Below, in pieces: positions 16,071 through 25,117 of a stretch of 64,000 nucleotides of DNA. Position 1 is the stretch's first letter. The number at the start of each line of letters is the position of its first letter. The stretch comes from Shewanella denitrificans OS217 (GTDB lineage: Bacteria; Pseudomonadota; Gammaproteobacteria; Enterobacterales; Shewanellaceae), in assembly GCF_000013765.1 (NCBI RefSeq), contig NC_007954.1, positions 1,674,001-1,738,000 on the forward strand, in the 5' to 3' direction. The notes below the pieces were generated by a model, which did not search any database, was not told the origin of the DNA, and worked only from the letters and a program-made list of their open reading frames with translations. Made by a program: the position numbers and the translations under genes.

Positions 16071-16874
16071 TTAACGTTTTAAGCCATCATTTAATAATGG
16101 GCGCATTAATTTAACAAGTTCAGTGGTCACTTTAGGAGAACCAGCAACAATATTGCCAGAAGCCATATAATTATGATTACCTGTAAAGTCAGTCACAGTA
16201 CCGCCAGCTTCGCGGCAGATAAGATCGCCCGCTGCGATATCCCATGGCTTAAGACCGATTTCAAAGAAACCGTCTAAACGACCAGCAGCAACATAAGCTA
16301 AATCTAACGCCGCTGAACCCGCACGACGAAGGTCTGCACACACAGGGAACAGTGTGGTCAGAATTTTCATGTAACTTTCAGTGTGTTGACGTGCTTTGAA
16401 AGGGAAACCAGTACCAATTAAGGTATTGTTTAACTCAGTCACGTTGGTCACGCGTAAGCGGAAATCGTTAAGCTTTGCGCCTTTACCACGTACGGCTGAG
16501 AAGAGTTCTTCACGGACAGGATCATAAATCACAGCCACTTCAACCTTGCCTTTATATTGAAGGGCAATGGAGACGGCAAAATGAGGAATACCACGAACGA
16601 AGTTGTTCGTGCCATCAAGAGGATCGACTATCCAGACGTAGTCTTTATTGTCACCGCGATGTTCACCGCTTTCTTCGCCCACCACAGTGTGGTCTGGGTA
16701 AGATTTACGGATCTGATACAGAATAGTGGCTTCAGCTTCCTTGTCTACACTGGTCACAAAGTCGTTTAGTCCTTTGGCAGAAACTTCGACACGGTCGAGT
16801 TCAGTATAGGCGCGCATAATAGTTTGGCCCGCGGCGCGTGCAGCGCGCGTAGCGATAGTCAGCATCGGATGCAT
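16071..16874 (-). CDS. suhB: Inositol-1-monophosphatase / Nus factor SuhB
   Basis: 267 residues, the E. coli length. The lithium-sensitive phosphatase signatures are intact: VVGEESGEH, WIVDPLDGTNNFVRG and KPWDIAAGDLICREAGG, which bind Mg2+ and the phosphate. Besides hydrolysing inositol phosphate, E. coli SuhB works with the Nus complex in rRNA antitermination. AGGGGA lies before the ATG. It is transcribed divergently from trmJ, as in many gammaproteobacteria. Confidence 0.96.
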   Translation of the reverse strand: MHPMLTIATRAARAAGQTIMRAYTELDRVEVSAKGLNDFVTSVDKEAEATILYQIRKSYPDHTVVGEESGEHRGDNKDYVWIVDPLDGTNNFVRGIPHFAVSIALQYKGKVEVAVIYDPVREELFSAVRGKGAKLNDFRLRVTNVTELNNTLIGTGFPFKARQHTESYMKILTTLFPVCADLRRAGSAALDLAYVAAGRLDGFFEIGLKPWDIAAGDLICREAGGTVTDFTGNHNYMASGNIVAGSPKVTTELVKLMRPLLNDGLKR

Positions 16875-17035
16875 AGCAATCCCCTGGATGTTAAAGAACG
16901 ATAAATAGCGGCCGTATTATACGTAAATAATCGATTATATCAAATGAAGATTTTCATATAAGCAGTTTATTACCACAAGCAGCAGCATGTGATAGTATGC
17001 CAGCCTTCATTTGTCGATTAGCTTAGTAAACCATC

Positions 17036-17815
17036 ATGCTCAGTAATATACGTGTCGTTTTAGTTGGAACATCTCACCCTGGAAACATAGGCTCTACTGC
17101 CAGAGCGATGAAAACAATGGGGTTATCAAACTTATACCTTGCTGAGCCTAAGGTTGAACCCGATGGTCAATCCATTGCGTTATCGGCGGGTGCGAGCGAC
17201 ATTTTAAAACATTTAACTCGGGTAGACTCCCTAGCCGAAGCCATTGCAGATTGTAGCTTAGTGATTGCCACTAGCGCGCGCAGTCGCACCTTAGATTGGC
17301 CTATGCTTGATCCAAGAGAAGCGGGCATTAAATTAACTGCCGAAGCACTAAATGGCCCTGTTGCTATCGTGTTTGGCCGTGAAAATAATGGCTTGAGCAA
17401 TGAAGAGTTACAAAGCTGTCAATTTCATGTGGCGATCCCTGCCAATCCAGAATACAGTTCATTGAATTTAGCTCAAGCGGTGCAGATTATCTGTTATGAA
17501 GCCCGTGTCGCGCACTTGGCTCAATTAGCGAAAATGGATGACTCTGAAGCTGCGCCACAAGCGGCTGCAATCGTAGAAGCAGAAACTGCCCCTGAAGAGC
17601 CACAAGCTTATCCATTATCGGCAGATCTTGAGCGCTTCTACACACATCTAGAGTCGACGTTGTTAGCCACAGGTTTTGTGATTAAAAACCACCCAGGCCA
17701 AATCATGATGAAATTGAGACGTCTGTTTAGTCGAGCTCGGGTTGAAGAGCAAGAGATGAATATCCTTCGCGGGATCTTAACTTCTATTGATAAAAAAATA
17801 CCGCCAAAAGAGTAA
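17036..17815 (+). CDS. trmJ: tRNA (cytidine/uridine-2'-O-)-methyltransferase TrmJ
   Basis: 259-residue SPOUT methyltransferase that methylates the 2'-hydroxyl of nucleotide 32 in tRNA anticodon loops. The N-terminal VVLVGTSHPGNIGSTARAMK and the knotted SAM-binding part (VFGRENNGLSNEEL, then IPANPEYSSLNLAQAVQI) are clear. A C-terminal helical extension (about 190-259) fits the family. It is followed 17 bases later by cysE, an order seen upstream of iscR in relatives. Confidence 0.95.
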   Translation: MLSNIRVVLVGTSHPGNIGSTARAMKTMGLSNLYLAEPKVEPDGQSIALSAGASDILKHLTRVDSLAEAIADCSLVIATSARSRTLDWPMLDPREAGIKLTAEALNGPVAIVFGRENNGLSNEELQSCQFHVAIPANPEYSSLNLAQAVQIICYEARVAHLAQLAKMDDSEAAPQAAAIVEAETAPEEPQAYPLSADLERFYTHLESTLLATGFVIKNHPGQIMMKLRRLFSRARVEEQEMNILRGILTSIDKKIPPKE

Positions 17816-17832
17816 AGGGCCAAGGAAAATCT

Positions 17833-18654
17833 ATGGGCATGATAGCCAGAATAAAAGAAGACATAGCCTCCATTTATCATCGCGATCCAGCGGCGCGCAA
17901 TGCCTTTGAAATACTATTCAATTATCCAGGTATGCAGGCCATCTGGATCCATAGAGCGAGCCATAAATTGTGGCACGCAAATTGGAAGCTAAGCGCCCGA
18001 TGTTTGTCGACTTTTTCACGCTGGCTCACCGGGGTCGAAATTCACCCTGGTGCCACCATAGGTAGACGATTTTTTATTGACCATGGCATGGGTATTGTCA
18101 TTGGCGAAACCGCTGAAATTGGCGATGACTGCACCTTGTATCATGGGGTCACGTTAGGCGGCACCACTTGGCGCGCAGGCAAGCGTCACCCCACATTAGC
18201 AAATAATGTGGTTGTGGGTGCGGGGGCTAAAATTTTGGGGCCTATCACTATGCATGATGGTGCCCGTGTGGGCTCCAATTCTGTGGTGGTCAAAGATGTT
18301 CCCAAGGACACCACTGTAGTTGGGATCCCCGGGAGAGTCGTCGCCACGCAAACTGGGCAGTCTAGTGAGAAAACCCAGCGTCGTAGCGCGATGGCAGAAA
18401 AATACGGATTTGATGCTTACGCCGTTTCTCCAGACAATCCTGATCCTGTTGCCAATGCCATTGGGCAGATGTTAGATCATATGCATTTGATGGACTCCAA
18501 GGTGCAAGATTTGTGTCAAGCCATTCAGAGCATGGGCGGCAATGTCTGTACCGATAAACTGCCCGAACTGAATGTGGGCGAATTTGATGAAGCCGAAAAA
18601 GCTGCAGCAAAGAAACGTAAGTTTGATTTGGATGAGTTCGACCCGATTATTTAG
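17833..18654 (+). CDS. cysE: Serine O-acetyltransferase
   Basis: Makes O-acetylserine from serine and acetyl-CoA, the entry to cysteine synthesis and so to the sulfur used by the isc genes downstream. 273 residues: an N-terminal helical region, then left-handed beta-helix hexapeptide repeats (HPGATIGRRFFIDHGMGIVI, GETAEIGDDCTLYHGVTLGG, VVGAGAKILGPITM). The C-terminal tail from about 180 onward (QSSEKTQRRSAMAEKYGFD) is longer than a minimal CysE. Start ATG 17833 follows AAGG; ATG 17839 is an alternative. Confidence 0.95.
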   Translation: MGMIARIKEDIASIYHRDPAARNAFEILFNYPGMQAIWIHRASHKLWHANWKLSARCLSTFSRWLTGVEIHPGATIGRRFFIDHGMGIVIGETAEIGDDCTLYHGVTLGGTTWRAGKRHPTLANNVVVGAGAKILGPITMHDGARVGSNSVVVKDVPKDTTVVGIPGRVVATQTGQSSEKTQRRSAMAEKYGFDAYAVSPDNPDPVANAIGQMLDHMHLMDSKVQDLCQAIQSMGGNVCTDKLPELNVGEFDEAEKAAAKKRKFDLDEFDPII

Positions 18655-18690
18655 CACAGCTGCTCTGTAGCACATCGAGTTAAATGTATT

Positions 18691-18714
18691 AGGCCGTCAC
18701 ATTAAGTGCGGCCT
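18691..18714 (+). terminator. Possible terminator after cysE
   Basis: Stem AGGCCG / CGGCCT around a 12-base loop, followed by a weak T-rich stretch, 36 bases after the cysE stop. Confidence 0.45.
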
Positions 18715-18905
18715 TTACTTGTTCATCGACTCCTTCATCAAGGCTTAATTGTTAACCTTATGTAACTGTTGTGGTGATAAAAAGCTAACTCATGGGTAAA
18801 ACTTGACAGATTTAAGTAATTTCAGCCTTTAAGATTGAATTTTGAGCCATAAAAAGGTTAAATACCGCGGCTGTTTTTCTCCTGAAAATGCATTTTTGTT
18901 AGATA

Positions 18906-18955
18906 ATACTTGAGTAAAACACTAGGTTTAATACTTGACTAAATTACTCGGGTAT
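18906..18955 (+). promoter_or_regulatory. Two abutting IscR type-1 sites
   Basis: Positions 18931-18955 run ATACTTGACT...ACTCGGGTAT, a close match to the 25-base type-1 IscR motif bound by [2Fe-2S]-IscR. The preceding 25 bases (18906-18930, ATACTTGAGT...CACTAGGTTT) are a second, weaker copy with no gap. This parallels the paired sites of the E. coli iscR promoter and predicts autorepression when Fe-S clusters are plentiful. Confidence 0.85.
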
Positions 18956-18993
18956 GATGAAATTACAGCATACTTTTGGGAGTCGTAGTCATT

Positions 18994-19455
18994 ATGAAAC
19001 TTACATCAAAAGGTCGCTACGCAGTAACAGCCATGTTGGATGTAGCGATTCATTCAACAACAGGGCCGGTTCCCTTAGCCGATATCTCCGAAAGACAGGG
19101 AATATCGCTTTCTTATCTAGAACAACTTTTTGCTAAGTTACGTAAAGAAGGTCTAGTCGCCAGTGTCCGTGGACCAGGTGGCGGTTATCATTTAGGCCTA
19201 GAAGCAAAAGATATCTCTATTAGCATGGTCGTGCATGCAGTAGATGAATCTGTGGATGTGACTCGCTGTCAAGGCAAAGGAAATTGCCAGAGTGGCACAC
19301 GTTGCTTAACCCATTCTTTATGGGGAGATCTCAGTAAGCAAATTGCCGATTTTTTGGATGGTATTTCGCTTGCTGGCTTGATGCAAAAGCGAGATGTGCA
19401 ATTTATTTCGTTAAAGCAAGACAAAATTCAGAACGAGCATAGATTGAGTCTTTAA
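18994..19455 (+). CDS. iscR: Fe-S cluster assembly transcriptional regulator IscR
   Basis: 153-residue Rrf2-family regulator, starting at ATG 18994 (MKLTSKGRYAVTAML). The winged helix-turn-helix occupies the N-terminal half (ISLSYLEQLFAKLRKEGLV). The cluster ligands fall at Cys92, Cys98, Cys104 and His107 (RCQGKGNCQSGTRCLTH), the same numbering as E. coli. It heads the isc operon and has its own type-1 sites just upstream. Confidence 0.97.
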   Translation: MKLTSKGRYAVTAMLDVAIHSTTGPVPLADISERQGISLSYLEQLFAKLRKEGLVASVRGPGGGYHLGLEAKDISISMVVHAVDESVDVTRCQGKGNCQSGTRCLTHSLWGDLSKQIADFLDGISLAGLMQKRDVQFISLKQDKIQNEHRLSL

Positions 19456-19545
19456 CTCTACTGTGTTGATTTAAATACAATTATTATAGTACTTAGTGTT
19501 GATTTGAACTGTGTTTGGATTCAATAGCTGAGTACGGAGTGTGTT

Positions 19546-20760
19546 ATGAAGCTTCCTATCTATTTAGATTATGCCGCAACAACCCCAGTGGATCCTCGCG
19601 TTGCTGAAAAAATGATGCAACACATGACGATGGATGGTGTGTTTGGAAATCCAGCATCCCGTTCACACAAGTATGGTTGGCAAGCCGAAGAAGCGGTGGA
19701 TATTGCCCGCAATCAAGTGGCTGATTTGATTAACGCCGACCACAGAGAAATCGTGTTTACTTCTGGCGCGACTGAATCAATCAACTTGGCGATCAAAGGC
19801 ATTGCGCATTTCTATCACAAGAAAGGCAAGCACATCATCACCAGTAAGACAGAACATAAAGCTGTGCTAGATACCTGTCGCCAATTAGAGCGTGAAGGTT
19901 ATGAGGTGACTTACCTTGAGCCAGAAGCAAATGGCTTAATTCCTTTGGCGCGTATCGAAGACGCCATGCGTGATGACACATTGTTAGTGAGCATAATGCA
20001 TGTGAATAACGAAATCGGTGTTATTCAAGATGTGATGGCTATCGGTGAGTTATGTCGCTCAAAAGGCATTATCTTCCATATGGATGCTGCTCAAAGCGCA
20101 GGTAAACTGCCAATCGACGTCCAGCAACTAAAAGTCGATTTGATTTCTATCTCAGGCCATAAAATGTACGGCCCTAAAGGGGTTGGTGCCCTTTATGTTC
20201 GTCGTAAGCCACGCATTCGTTTAGAATCACAAATGCACGGTGGTGGTCATGAGCGTGGTATGCGCAGTGGTACCCTTGCGACTCACCAGTTGGTGGGTTT
20301 AGGTGAAGCCGCAGCGATTGCCAAACAAGATATGGAAAGTGACAATGCCCGTATCCGCACCCTACGTGACAAGTTATGGAATGGCGTTAAGCACATCGAA
20401 GAAACTTATATCAATGGCGACATGGAGCAGCGCTTTTGCGGCAGCTTAAATGTCAGCTTCAACTTTGTTGAAGGTGAGTCCTTGATGATGGCATTGAAAG
20501 ACTTAGCGGTATCTTCGGGTTCAGCCTGTACCTCAGCGAGTTTAGAGCCAAGCTATGTGTTACGTGCTTTAGGCTTAAATGATGAAATGGCTCACAGCTC
20601 AATCCGCTTCTCAATTGGCCGTTTCACCACAGATGAAGATATAGATCATGCGATCAAAGTCATTACCCAATCAATAGATAAGCTGCGTGAAATGTCGCCG
20701 CTATGGGAAATGTTTAAAGACGGTATCGATTTGGATCAAGTCCAATGGGCACATCACTAA
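19546..20760 (+). CDS. iscS: Cysteine desulfurase IscS
   Basis: PLP enzyme that takes sulfur from cysteine and hands it to IscU, TusA, ThiI and others. 404 residues, the E. coli length. It has the N-terminal LDYAATTPVDPRV, the PLP-lysine in ISISGHKMYGPKGVGAL, and the mobile active-site cysteine in SSGSACTSASLEPSYVL (about residue 328). Second gene of the isc operon. Confidence 0.98.
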   Translation: MKLPIYLDYAATTPVDPRVAEKMMQHMTMDGVFGNPASRSHKYGWQAEEAVDIARNQVADLINADHREIVFTSGATESINLAIKGIAHFYHKKGKHIITSKTEHKAVLDTCRQLEREGYEVTYLEPEANGLIPLARIEDAMRDDTLLVSIMHVNNEIGVIQDVMAIGELCRSKGIIFHMDAAQSAGKLPIDVQQLKVDLISISGHKMYGPKGVGALYVRRKPRIRLESQMHGGGHERGMRSGTLATHQLVGLGEAAAIAKQDMESDNARIRTLRDKLWNGVKHIEETYINGDMEQRFCGSLNVSFNFVEGESLMMALKDLAVSSGSACTSASLEPSYVLRALGLNDEMAHSSIRFSIGRFTTDEDIDHAIKVITQSIDKLREMSPLWEMFKDGIDLDQVQWAHH

Positions 20761-20796
20761 TTTTTGATAATACCTTAGGGTATTTGGAGCAGTATC

Positions 20797-21180
20797 ATGG
20801 CGTATAGCGAAAAAGTAATAGATCACTACGAAAACCCACGTAACGTTGGTTCATTCGATAAAAATGATCCCAGTGTTGTCACTGGCATGGTTGGCGCACC
20901 CGCATGTGGTGACGTAATGAAGTTGCAACTTAAGATCAGTGCCGATGGCATTATCGAAGATGCAAAATTCAAGACTTATGGTTGTGGCAGCGCCATTGCA
21001 TCTAGCTCATTAGTGACTGAATGGGTAAAAGGCAAGAGTGTTGAACAAGCAGGCAGCATCAAGAATGCCGATATCGCGCAAGAGCTGGCGTTACCTCCAG
21101 TGAAAATCCATTGCTCGATTTTAGCTGAAGACGCGATTAAAGCCGCGCTTGATGAGTATAAGTCTAGACAAGTTAAGTAA
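20797..21180 (+). CDS. iscU: Fe-S scaffold protein IscU
   Basis: 127-residue scaffold on which [2Fe-2S] clusters are built. The three ligand cysteines are in GAPACGDVMKL, KTYGCGSAIA and KIHCSILAE, with Asp39-type DVM next to the first. The chaperone-recognition motif LPPVK, bound by HscA, precedes the third cysteine. Immediately downstream of iscS. Confidence 0.98.
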   Translation: MAYSEKVIDHYENPRNVGSFDKNDPSVVTGMVGAPACGDVMKLQLKISADGIIEDAKFKTYGCGSAIASSSLVTEWVKGKSVEQAGSIKNADIAQELALPPVKIHCSILAEDAIKAALDEYKSRQVK

Positions 21181-21194
21181 TACCTGGAGTTAAC

Positions 21195-21518
21195 ATGGCA
21201 ATTACAATGACCCCAGCGGCGGCTGACAGAGTAAAATCATTTCTCGTCAATCGCGGCAAAGGATTAGGTCTTCGTCTTGGGTTACGTACTTCTGGTTGCT
21301 CAGGCATGGCATACGTGATTGAGTTTGTTGACACACTCAATGATGATGATGAAATCTACACCATAGACGATGTTAACATCATCATCGATGCTAAGAGTTT
21401 CATCTATCTGCAAGGGATTGAATTGGATTTCGTGAAAGAAGGCCTCAATGAAGGTTTCCAGTTTAATAACCCGAATGCAAAAGGTGAGTGCGGTTGTGGT
21501 GAGAGCTTTACTGTATAA
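21195..21518 (+). CDS. iscA: Fe-S assembly protein IscA
   Basis: 107-residue A-type carrier that takes clusters from IscU to target proteins, mainly [4Fe-4S] acceptors. The conserved cysteines are in RTSGCSGMAYVIEF (about 35) and the C-terminal GECGCGESF (about 99 and 101). Fifteen bases separate it from iscU. Confidence 0.97.
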   Translation: MAITMTPAAADRVKSFLVNRGKGLGLRLGLRTSGCSGMAYVIEFVDTLNDDDEIYTIDDVNIIIDAKSFIYLQGIELDFVKEGLNEGFQFNNPNAKGECGCGESFTV

Positions 21519-21565
21519 GCTCTCAGCTTTTGCTTATCAAATACAAGAAAGCATGATGTTTGCCG

Positions 21566-22090
21566 ATGAACTATTTTAACCTGTTTAATTTTACACCTTC
21601 CTTCGATATCGATACTGGCTTACTTGCAGAACGCTACCGCGAGCTGCAAAAGGCGGTACATCCCGATAAGTTTGCCAACGACAGCGAGCAGCAAAAGCTA
21701 CTCGCCGTACAGCGCACAGCTCAAGTTAATGACGGTTACCATACCCTAAAACAGCCACTGCGCCGCGCTGAGCACTTACTTAGCCTAGGTGGCGTCGATT
21801 TAAGTCATGAAACTACCACGATCAAAGATACTGTGTTTTTAATGCAGCAGATGGATTGGCGTGAAGCCTTGGAAGACATTAAACACAGTAAGCAGCCCCA
21901 AGAGCAAATTGATGAACTCTACGATTCATTCTCAGCTCATGAAAAACTGTTGTTCTCTCAGTTAAGCCATCTATTGCAAACCCAAGATGAGGTCGCCTAC
22001 CTAAAGGCGGCAGATCAAGTGCGTAAGCTTAAATTTATGGCAAAATTACAGCAAGAGTTAACCAACATAGAAGATGCCTTGCTTGACTAA
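21566..22090 (+). CDS. hscB: Fe-S co-chaperone HscB
   Basis: 174-residue J-domain co-chaperone that brings IscU to HscA and stimulates its ATPase. The J domain with HPD (AVHPDKFANDSEQQ, about residues 32-45) is followed by the helical IscU-binding C-domain. I use ATG 21566 (MNYFNLFNF), which matches E. coli HscB (MDYFTLFGL); an upstream TTG would add two residues. Confidence 0.96.
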   Translation: MNYFNLFNFTPSFDIDTGLLAERYRELQKAVHPDKFANDSEQQKLLAVQRTAQVNDGYHTLKQPLRRAEHLLSLGGVDLSHETTTIKDTVFLMQQMDWREALEDIKHSKQPQEQIDELYDSFSAHEKLLFSQLSHLLQTQDEVAYLKAADQVRKLKFMAKLQQELTNIEDALLD

Positions 22091-22161
22091 CCGCATCGGG
22101 TAAACTCTTATTGGATCACCCATGGTTAAAGTTAATTTGACCAATAACAAAATGGTAAATT

Positions 22162-24021
22162 ATGGCACTGTTGCAGATTGCTGAGCCTGGCCAAAGTGCC
22201 GCTCCCCACGAACATAGACTCGCCGTCGGCATAGACCTTGGCACCACAAATTCATTAGTCGCCGCGGTACGAAGCGGTGAAGCACTGACCTTAGCCGATA
22301 GTGAAGGGCGTCATTCTCTGCCATCTGTGGTGCATTACGGCGTTGACTCAACCTTAGTCGGCCACGATGCCGAAGCCTTGTCGGCACTTTTCCCTGCTCA
22401 AACATTAGTGTCAGTGAAGCGCTTTATGGGTAAGAGCCTCAGTGACATTCAAGCGGGCATGCAAGAATTTCCCTATGAATTTTCCGTTAGTGAGCAAGGG
22501 CTGCCATTATTTGTGATGCCCCAAGGCGCAGTTAACCCTATTCAAGCCTCGGCTGACATATTGCGTCCATTAATTGAACGCGCTGAAAAGACCTTAGGTG
22601 GTCAATTGCAGGGTGTGGTAATTACTGTGCCAGCCTATTTCGATGATGCCCAGCGCCAAGGCACTAAAGATGCGGCCGAGTTACTGGGTGTCAAAGTACT
22701 GCGTTTACTTAACGAGCCAACGGCGGCGGCCATTGCTTACGGACTTGATAGCAAACAAGAAGGCGTTATCGCTGTTTATGATTTAGGTGGCGGCACCTTT
22801 GATATTTCAGTGCTACGTTTAAGTGGCGGCGTATTCGAAGTCTTGGCCACAGGTGGCAACTCAGCCCTAGGTGGCGATGATTTTGACCATTTATTACAGC
22901 AACATCTGCAAGCGGCTTGGGGGTTAACCTCAGCGTCGGCGCAGTTATCCCGCCAACTGCTTATCGAAGCCCGCCGTGTTAAAGAAGCCTTGACCGATAA
23001 CGACACAGTCACTGCCCATGTCAGCCTTGATGGCTCAGACTTAAGTCTTGAGATAAGCAAAGCGGATTTTGAAGCCTTGATTGCGACGTTAGTGAAGAAA
23101 ACCATCAGCAGTTGTCGCCGTACTCTTCGTGATGCTGGCATAAGCACAGATGAAGTCATTGAAACGGTAATGGTCGGCGGTTCGACTCGAGTACCGTTAG
23201 TGCGTCAGCAAGTTGAGCAGTTTTTTAACAAGACGCCGTTAACTTCCATCGATCCCGATCGCGTGGTTGCCATAGGGGCTGCTATTCAAGCGGATATTTT
23301 AGTGGGCAATAAGCCAGATTCAGATCTGCTGCTACTTGACGTTATTCCACTTTCCCTTGGCATAGAAACCATGGGCGGTTTAGTGGAGAAAGTTATTCCC
23401 CGCAATACCACTATTCCGGTTGCCCGCGCTCAGGAATTTACCACCTTTAAAGATGGTCAAACTGCCATGGCCTTCCATGTGGTGCAAGGTGAGCGTGAGC
23501 TGGTGGATGATTGCCGTTCACTAGCGCGCTTTACCTTAACGGATATCCCTGCACTTGCGGCAGGGGCTGCTCACATTCGGGTGACCTTCCAAGTGGATGC
23601 CGATGGCTTATTAAGCGTTACTGCCATGGAGAAATCAACTGGGGTTAATACCAGTATTCAGGTGAAGCCTTCCTTTGGTTTATCAGATCTTGAGATTGCG
23701 ACCATGCTTAAAGATTCCATGAAGCATGCTAAAGATGATATCAGCCTGCGTATGCTTACCGAGCAGAAAGTCGAAGCCATGCGGGTGATTGAATCCCTGC
23801 AAGCCGCGCTCAATAATGACGGTGATTTACTTGAGCTTAGCGAGCGTGAATCCCTGCAAGCGGCTTTAGCAAACCTTGGCGAAATAGCCAAAGGTAATGA
23901 TAGAGACGCAATCGAGCAGGCTATTAAGGCACTGGATGATAAGACTCAAGATTTCGCGTCACTGCGGATGGACAACTCTATTAAGGCGGCCCTAAAGGGT
24001 CAGTCTATCGATAATATATAG
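22162..24021 (+). CDS. hscA: Fe-S assembly Hsp70 chaperone HscA
   Basis: 619-residue specialised Hsp70 that binds the LPPVK motif of IscU and promotes cluster release. The ATPase domain has VGIDLGTTNSLVA, VPAYFDDAQRQGTKDAA, YDLGGGTFDISVL and VMVGGSTRVPLVRQQV. The peptide-binding and lid parts follow from about residue 390 (LDVIPLSLGIETMGG). A 71-base gap separates it from hscB; fdx follows after 5 bases. Confidence 0.97.
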   Translation: MALLQIAEPGQSAAPHEHRLAVGIDLGTTNSLVAAVRSGEALTLADSEGRHSLPSVVHYGVDSTLVGHDAEALSALFPAQTLVSVKRFMGKSLSDIQAGMQEFPYEFSVSEQGLPLFVMPQGAVNPIQASADILRPLIERAEKTLGGQLQGVVITVPAYFDDAQRQGTKDAAELLGVKVLRLLNEPTAAAIAYGLDSKQEGVIAVYDLGGGTFDISVLRLSGGVFEVLATGGNSALGGDDFDHLLQQHLQAAWGLTSASAQLSRQLLIEARRVKEALTDNDTVTAHVSLDGSDLSLEISKADFEALIATLVKKTISSCRRTLRDAGISTDEVIETVMVGGSTRVPLVRQQVEQFFNKTPLTSIDPDRVVAIGAAIQADILVGNKPDSDLLLLDVIPLSLGIETMGGLVEKVIPRNTTIPVARAQEFTTFKDGQTAMAFHVVQGERELVDDCRSLARFTLTDIPALAAGAAHIRVTFQVDADGLLSVTAMEKSTGVNTSIQVKPSFGLSDLEIATMLKDSMKHAKDDISLRMLTEQKVEAMRVIESLQAALNNDGDLLELSERESLQAALANLGEIAKGNDRDAIEQAIKALDDKTQDFASLRMDNSIKAALKGQSIDNI

Positions 24022-24026
24022 GTGAT

Positions 24027-24365
24027 ATGATGCCACAATTAGTATTTTTGCCACACGCAGAGCTGTGCCCAGATGGCGCTGTTGTTGAAGCCCAAGTGGG
24101 TGAGACCATTTTAAATGTTGCCCTAAGAAATGGCATTCACATAGAGCATGCATGTGAAAAATCATGTGCTTGTACTACTTGCCATGTGGTGGTGCGTGAA
24201 GGGTTTAATGATTTAGAACCCAGTGATGAATTAGAAGACGACATGCTAGATAAAGCCTGGGGATTAGAGCCTGAAAGCCGTCTTTCTTGTCAGGCCAAGG
24301 TGGTTAATGGTGATATGGTGGTGGATATTCCTAAGTACACCATCAATATGGTCAGCGAAGGCTAA
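24027..24365 (+). CDS. fdx: [2Fe-2S] ferredoxin of the isc operon
   Basis: 112-residue adrenodoxin-type ferredoxin that supplies electrons for cluster assembly. Cluster ligands are C-x5-C-x2-C in EHACEKSCACTTCHV and a fourth Cys in SRLSCQAKV. The start could be either of two adjacent ATGs (24027, 24030). It is the last gene of the operon here: a terminator follows at once and iscX, next in E. coli, is not present. Confidence 0.97.
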   Translation: MMPQLVFLPHAELCPDGAVVEAQVGETILNVALRNGIHIEHACEKSCACTTCHVVVREGFNDLEPSDELEDDMLDKAWGLEPESRLSCQAKVVNGDMVVDIPKYTINMVSEG

Positions 24366-24401
24366 TTTTCCAAAGACAACTGTCTGTGCTAGATAAAAAG
24401 T

Positions 24402-24427
24402 AACCGCCTGTTTAGGCGGTTTTTTTG
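24402..24427 (+). terminator. Terminator of the isc operon
   Basis: Stem AACCGCCT / AGGCGGTT around GTTT, followed by T residues, 37 bases after the fdx stop. Confidence 0.88.
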
Positions 24428-24681
24428 GCTTAGATTTGACCTTGATTAAAATAATAAACAGAAAGTGTCGATGGGATCACAAACTGACGCTATGGTGTTT
24501 CCTTATCGATGAAGATGCATTTACGATGCTAGTTAATGGAATGAATAAGAATTCCACTGCGCTCAGTAATTACACTTAGGTGGGGATTTAACTCAATTAA
24601 GTTAAGTCATTAAATAATAAATTGAGCCGATAAAACCGTGTTGTGAAACCCGTGTCGTGAAACCAAAATTAAGGATTGAAG

Positions 24682-24978
24682 ATGAGAAACTTAGCCATAT
24701 TAGTATTATCCAGCTTATTGTCCATGTCAGCTATGGCCGCCGACGTGGATGCGGGTAAAGCCAAGTCTGGTATGTGCGCTGCCTGCCATGGCGCAGATGG
24801 TGTTTCCTTCGCGCCTATGTATCCGAATCTTAAAGGACAAAAGGCGGCTTACCTTGAGAAGCAACTTAAAGACTTTAAAAGCGGTACCCGTAAAGATCCT
24901 GTAATGGGTGCGATGGCAATGCCATTAAGCGATGAAGATATCACTAATATCTCTGCCTACTACGCAGGCCTTAAATAG
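24682..24978 (+). CDS. Small periplasmic class I cytochrome c (c553/c5-like)
   Basis: 98 residues from ATG 24682, which has AAGGA seven bases upstream; an in-frame TTG two codons earlier is less likely. The signal peptide ends SAMA. The mature protein carries one haem-binding CAACH (MCAACHGADG) and a later Met suitable as the sixth ligand (MGAMAMPLSDEDI). It is probably a soluble periplasmic electron carrier. It stands alone between two terminators. Confidence 0.9.
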   Translation: MRNLAILVLSSLLSMSAMAADVDAGKAKSGMCAACHGADGVSFAPMYPNLKGQKAAYLEKQLKDFKSGTRKDPVMGAMAMPLSDEDITNISAYYAGLK

Positions 24979-25039
24979 GCTTTCGGATCCTATGGTGACA
25001 GCCGCTAATAGCGCATTACACAGCGAATTAGCGGGATAA

Positions 25040-25075
25040 AAAAAGCACAGTTAACATCAAGTAACTGTGCTTTTT
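25040..25075 (+). terminator. Bidirectional terminator between cytochrome c and xthA
   Basis: A 14-bp stem AAAAAGCACAGTTA / TAACTGTGCTTTTT with 8-base loop, flanked by A- and T-runs on either side, between converging genes. Confidence 0.88.
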
Positions 25076-25117
25076 AGTGTTGAAGCTAATGTTTATTCTG
25101 TTGAGAGCCAAGTAGGC

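Noticed and set aside
18931..18955. TTGACT...GGTATGAT read only as a -35/-10 promoter
   Set aside because: Promoter elements are probably embedded here, but the 25-base symmetry matches an IscR site better, so I annotated the operator and did not fix the promoter boxes.
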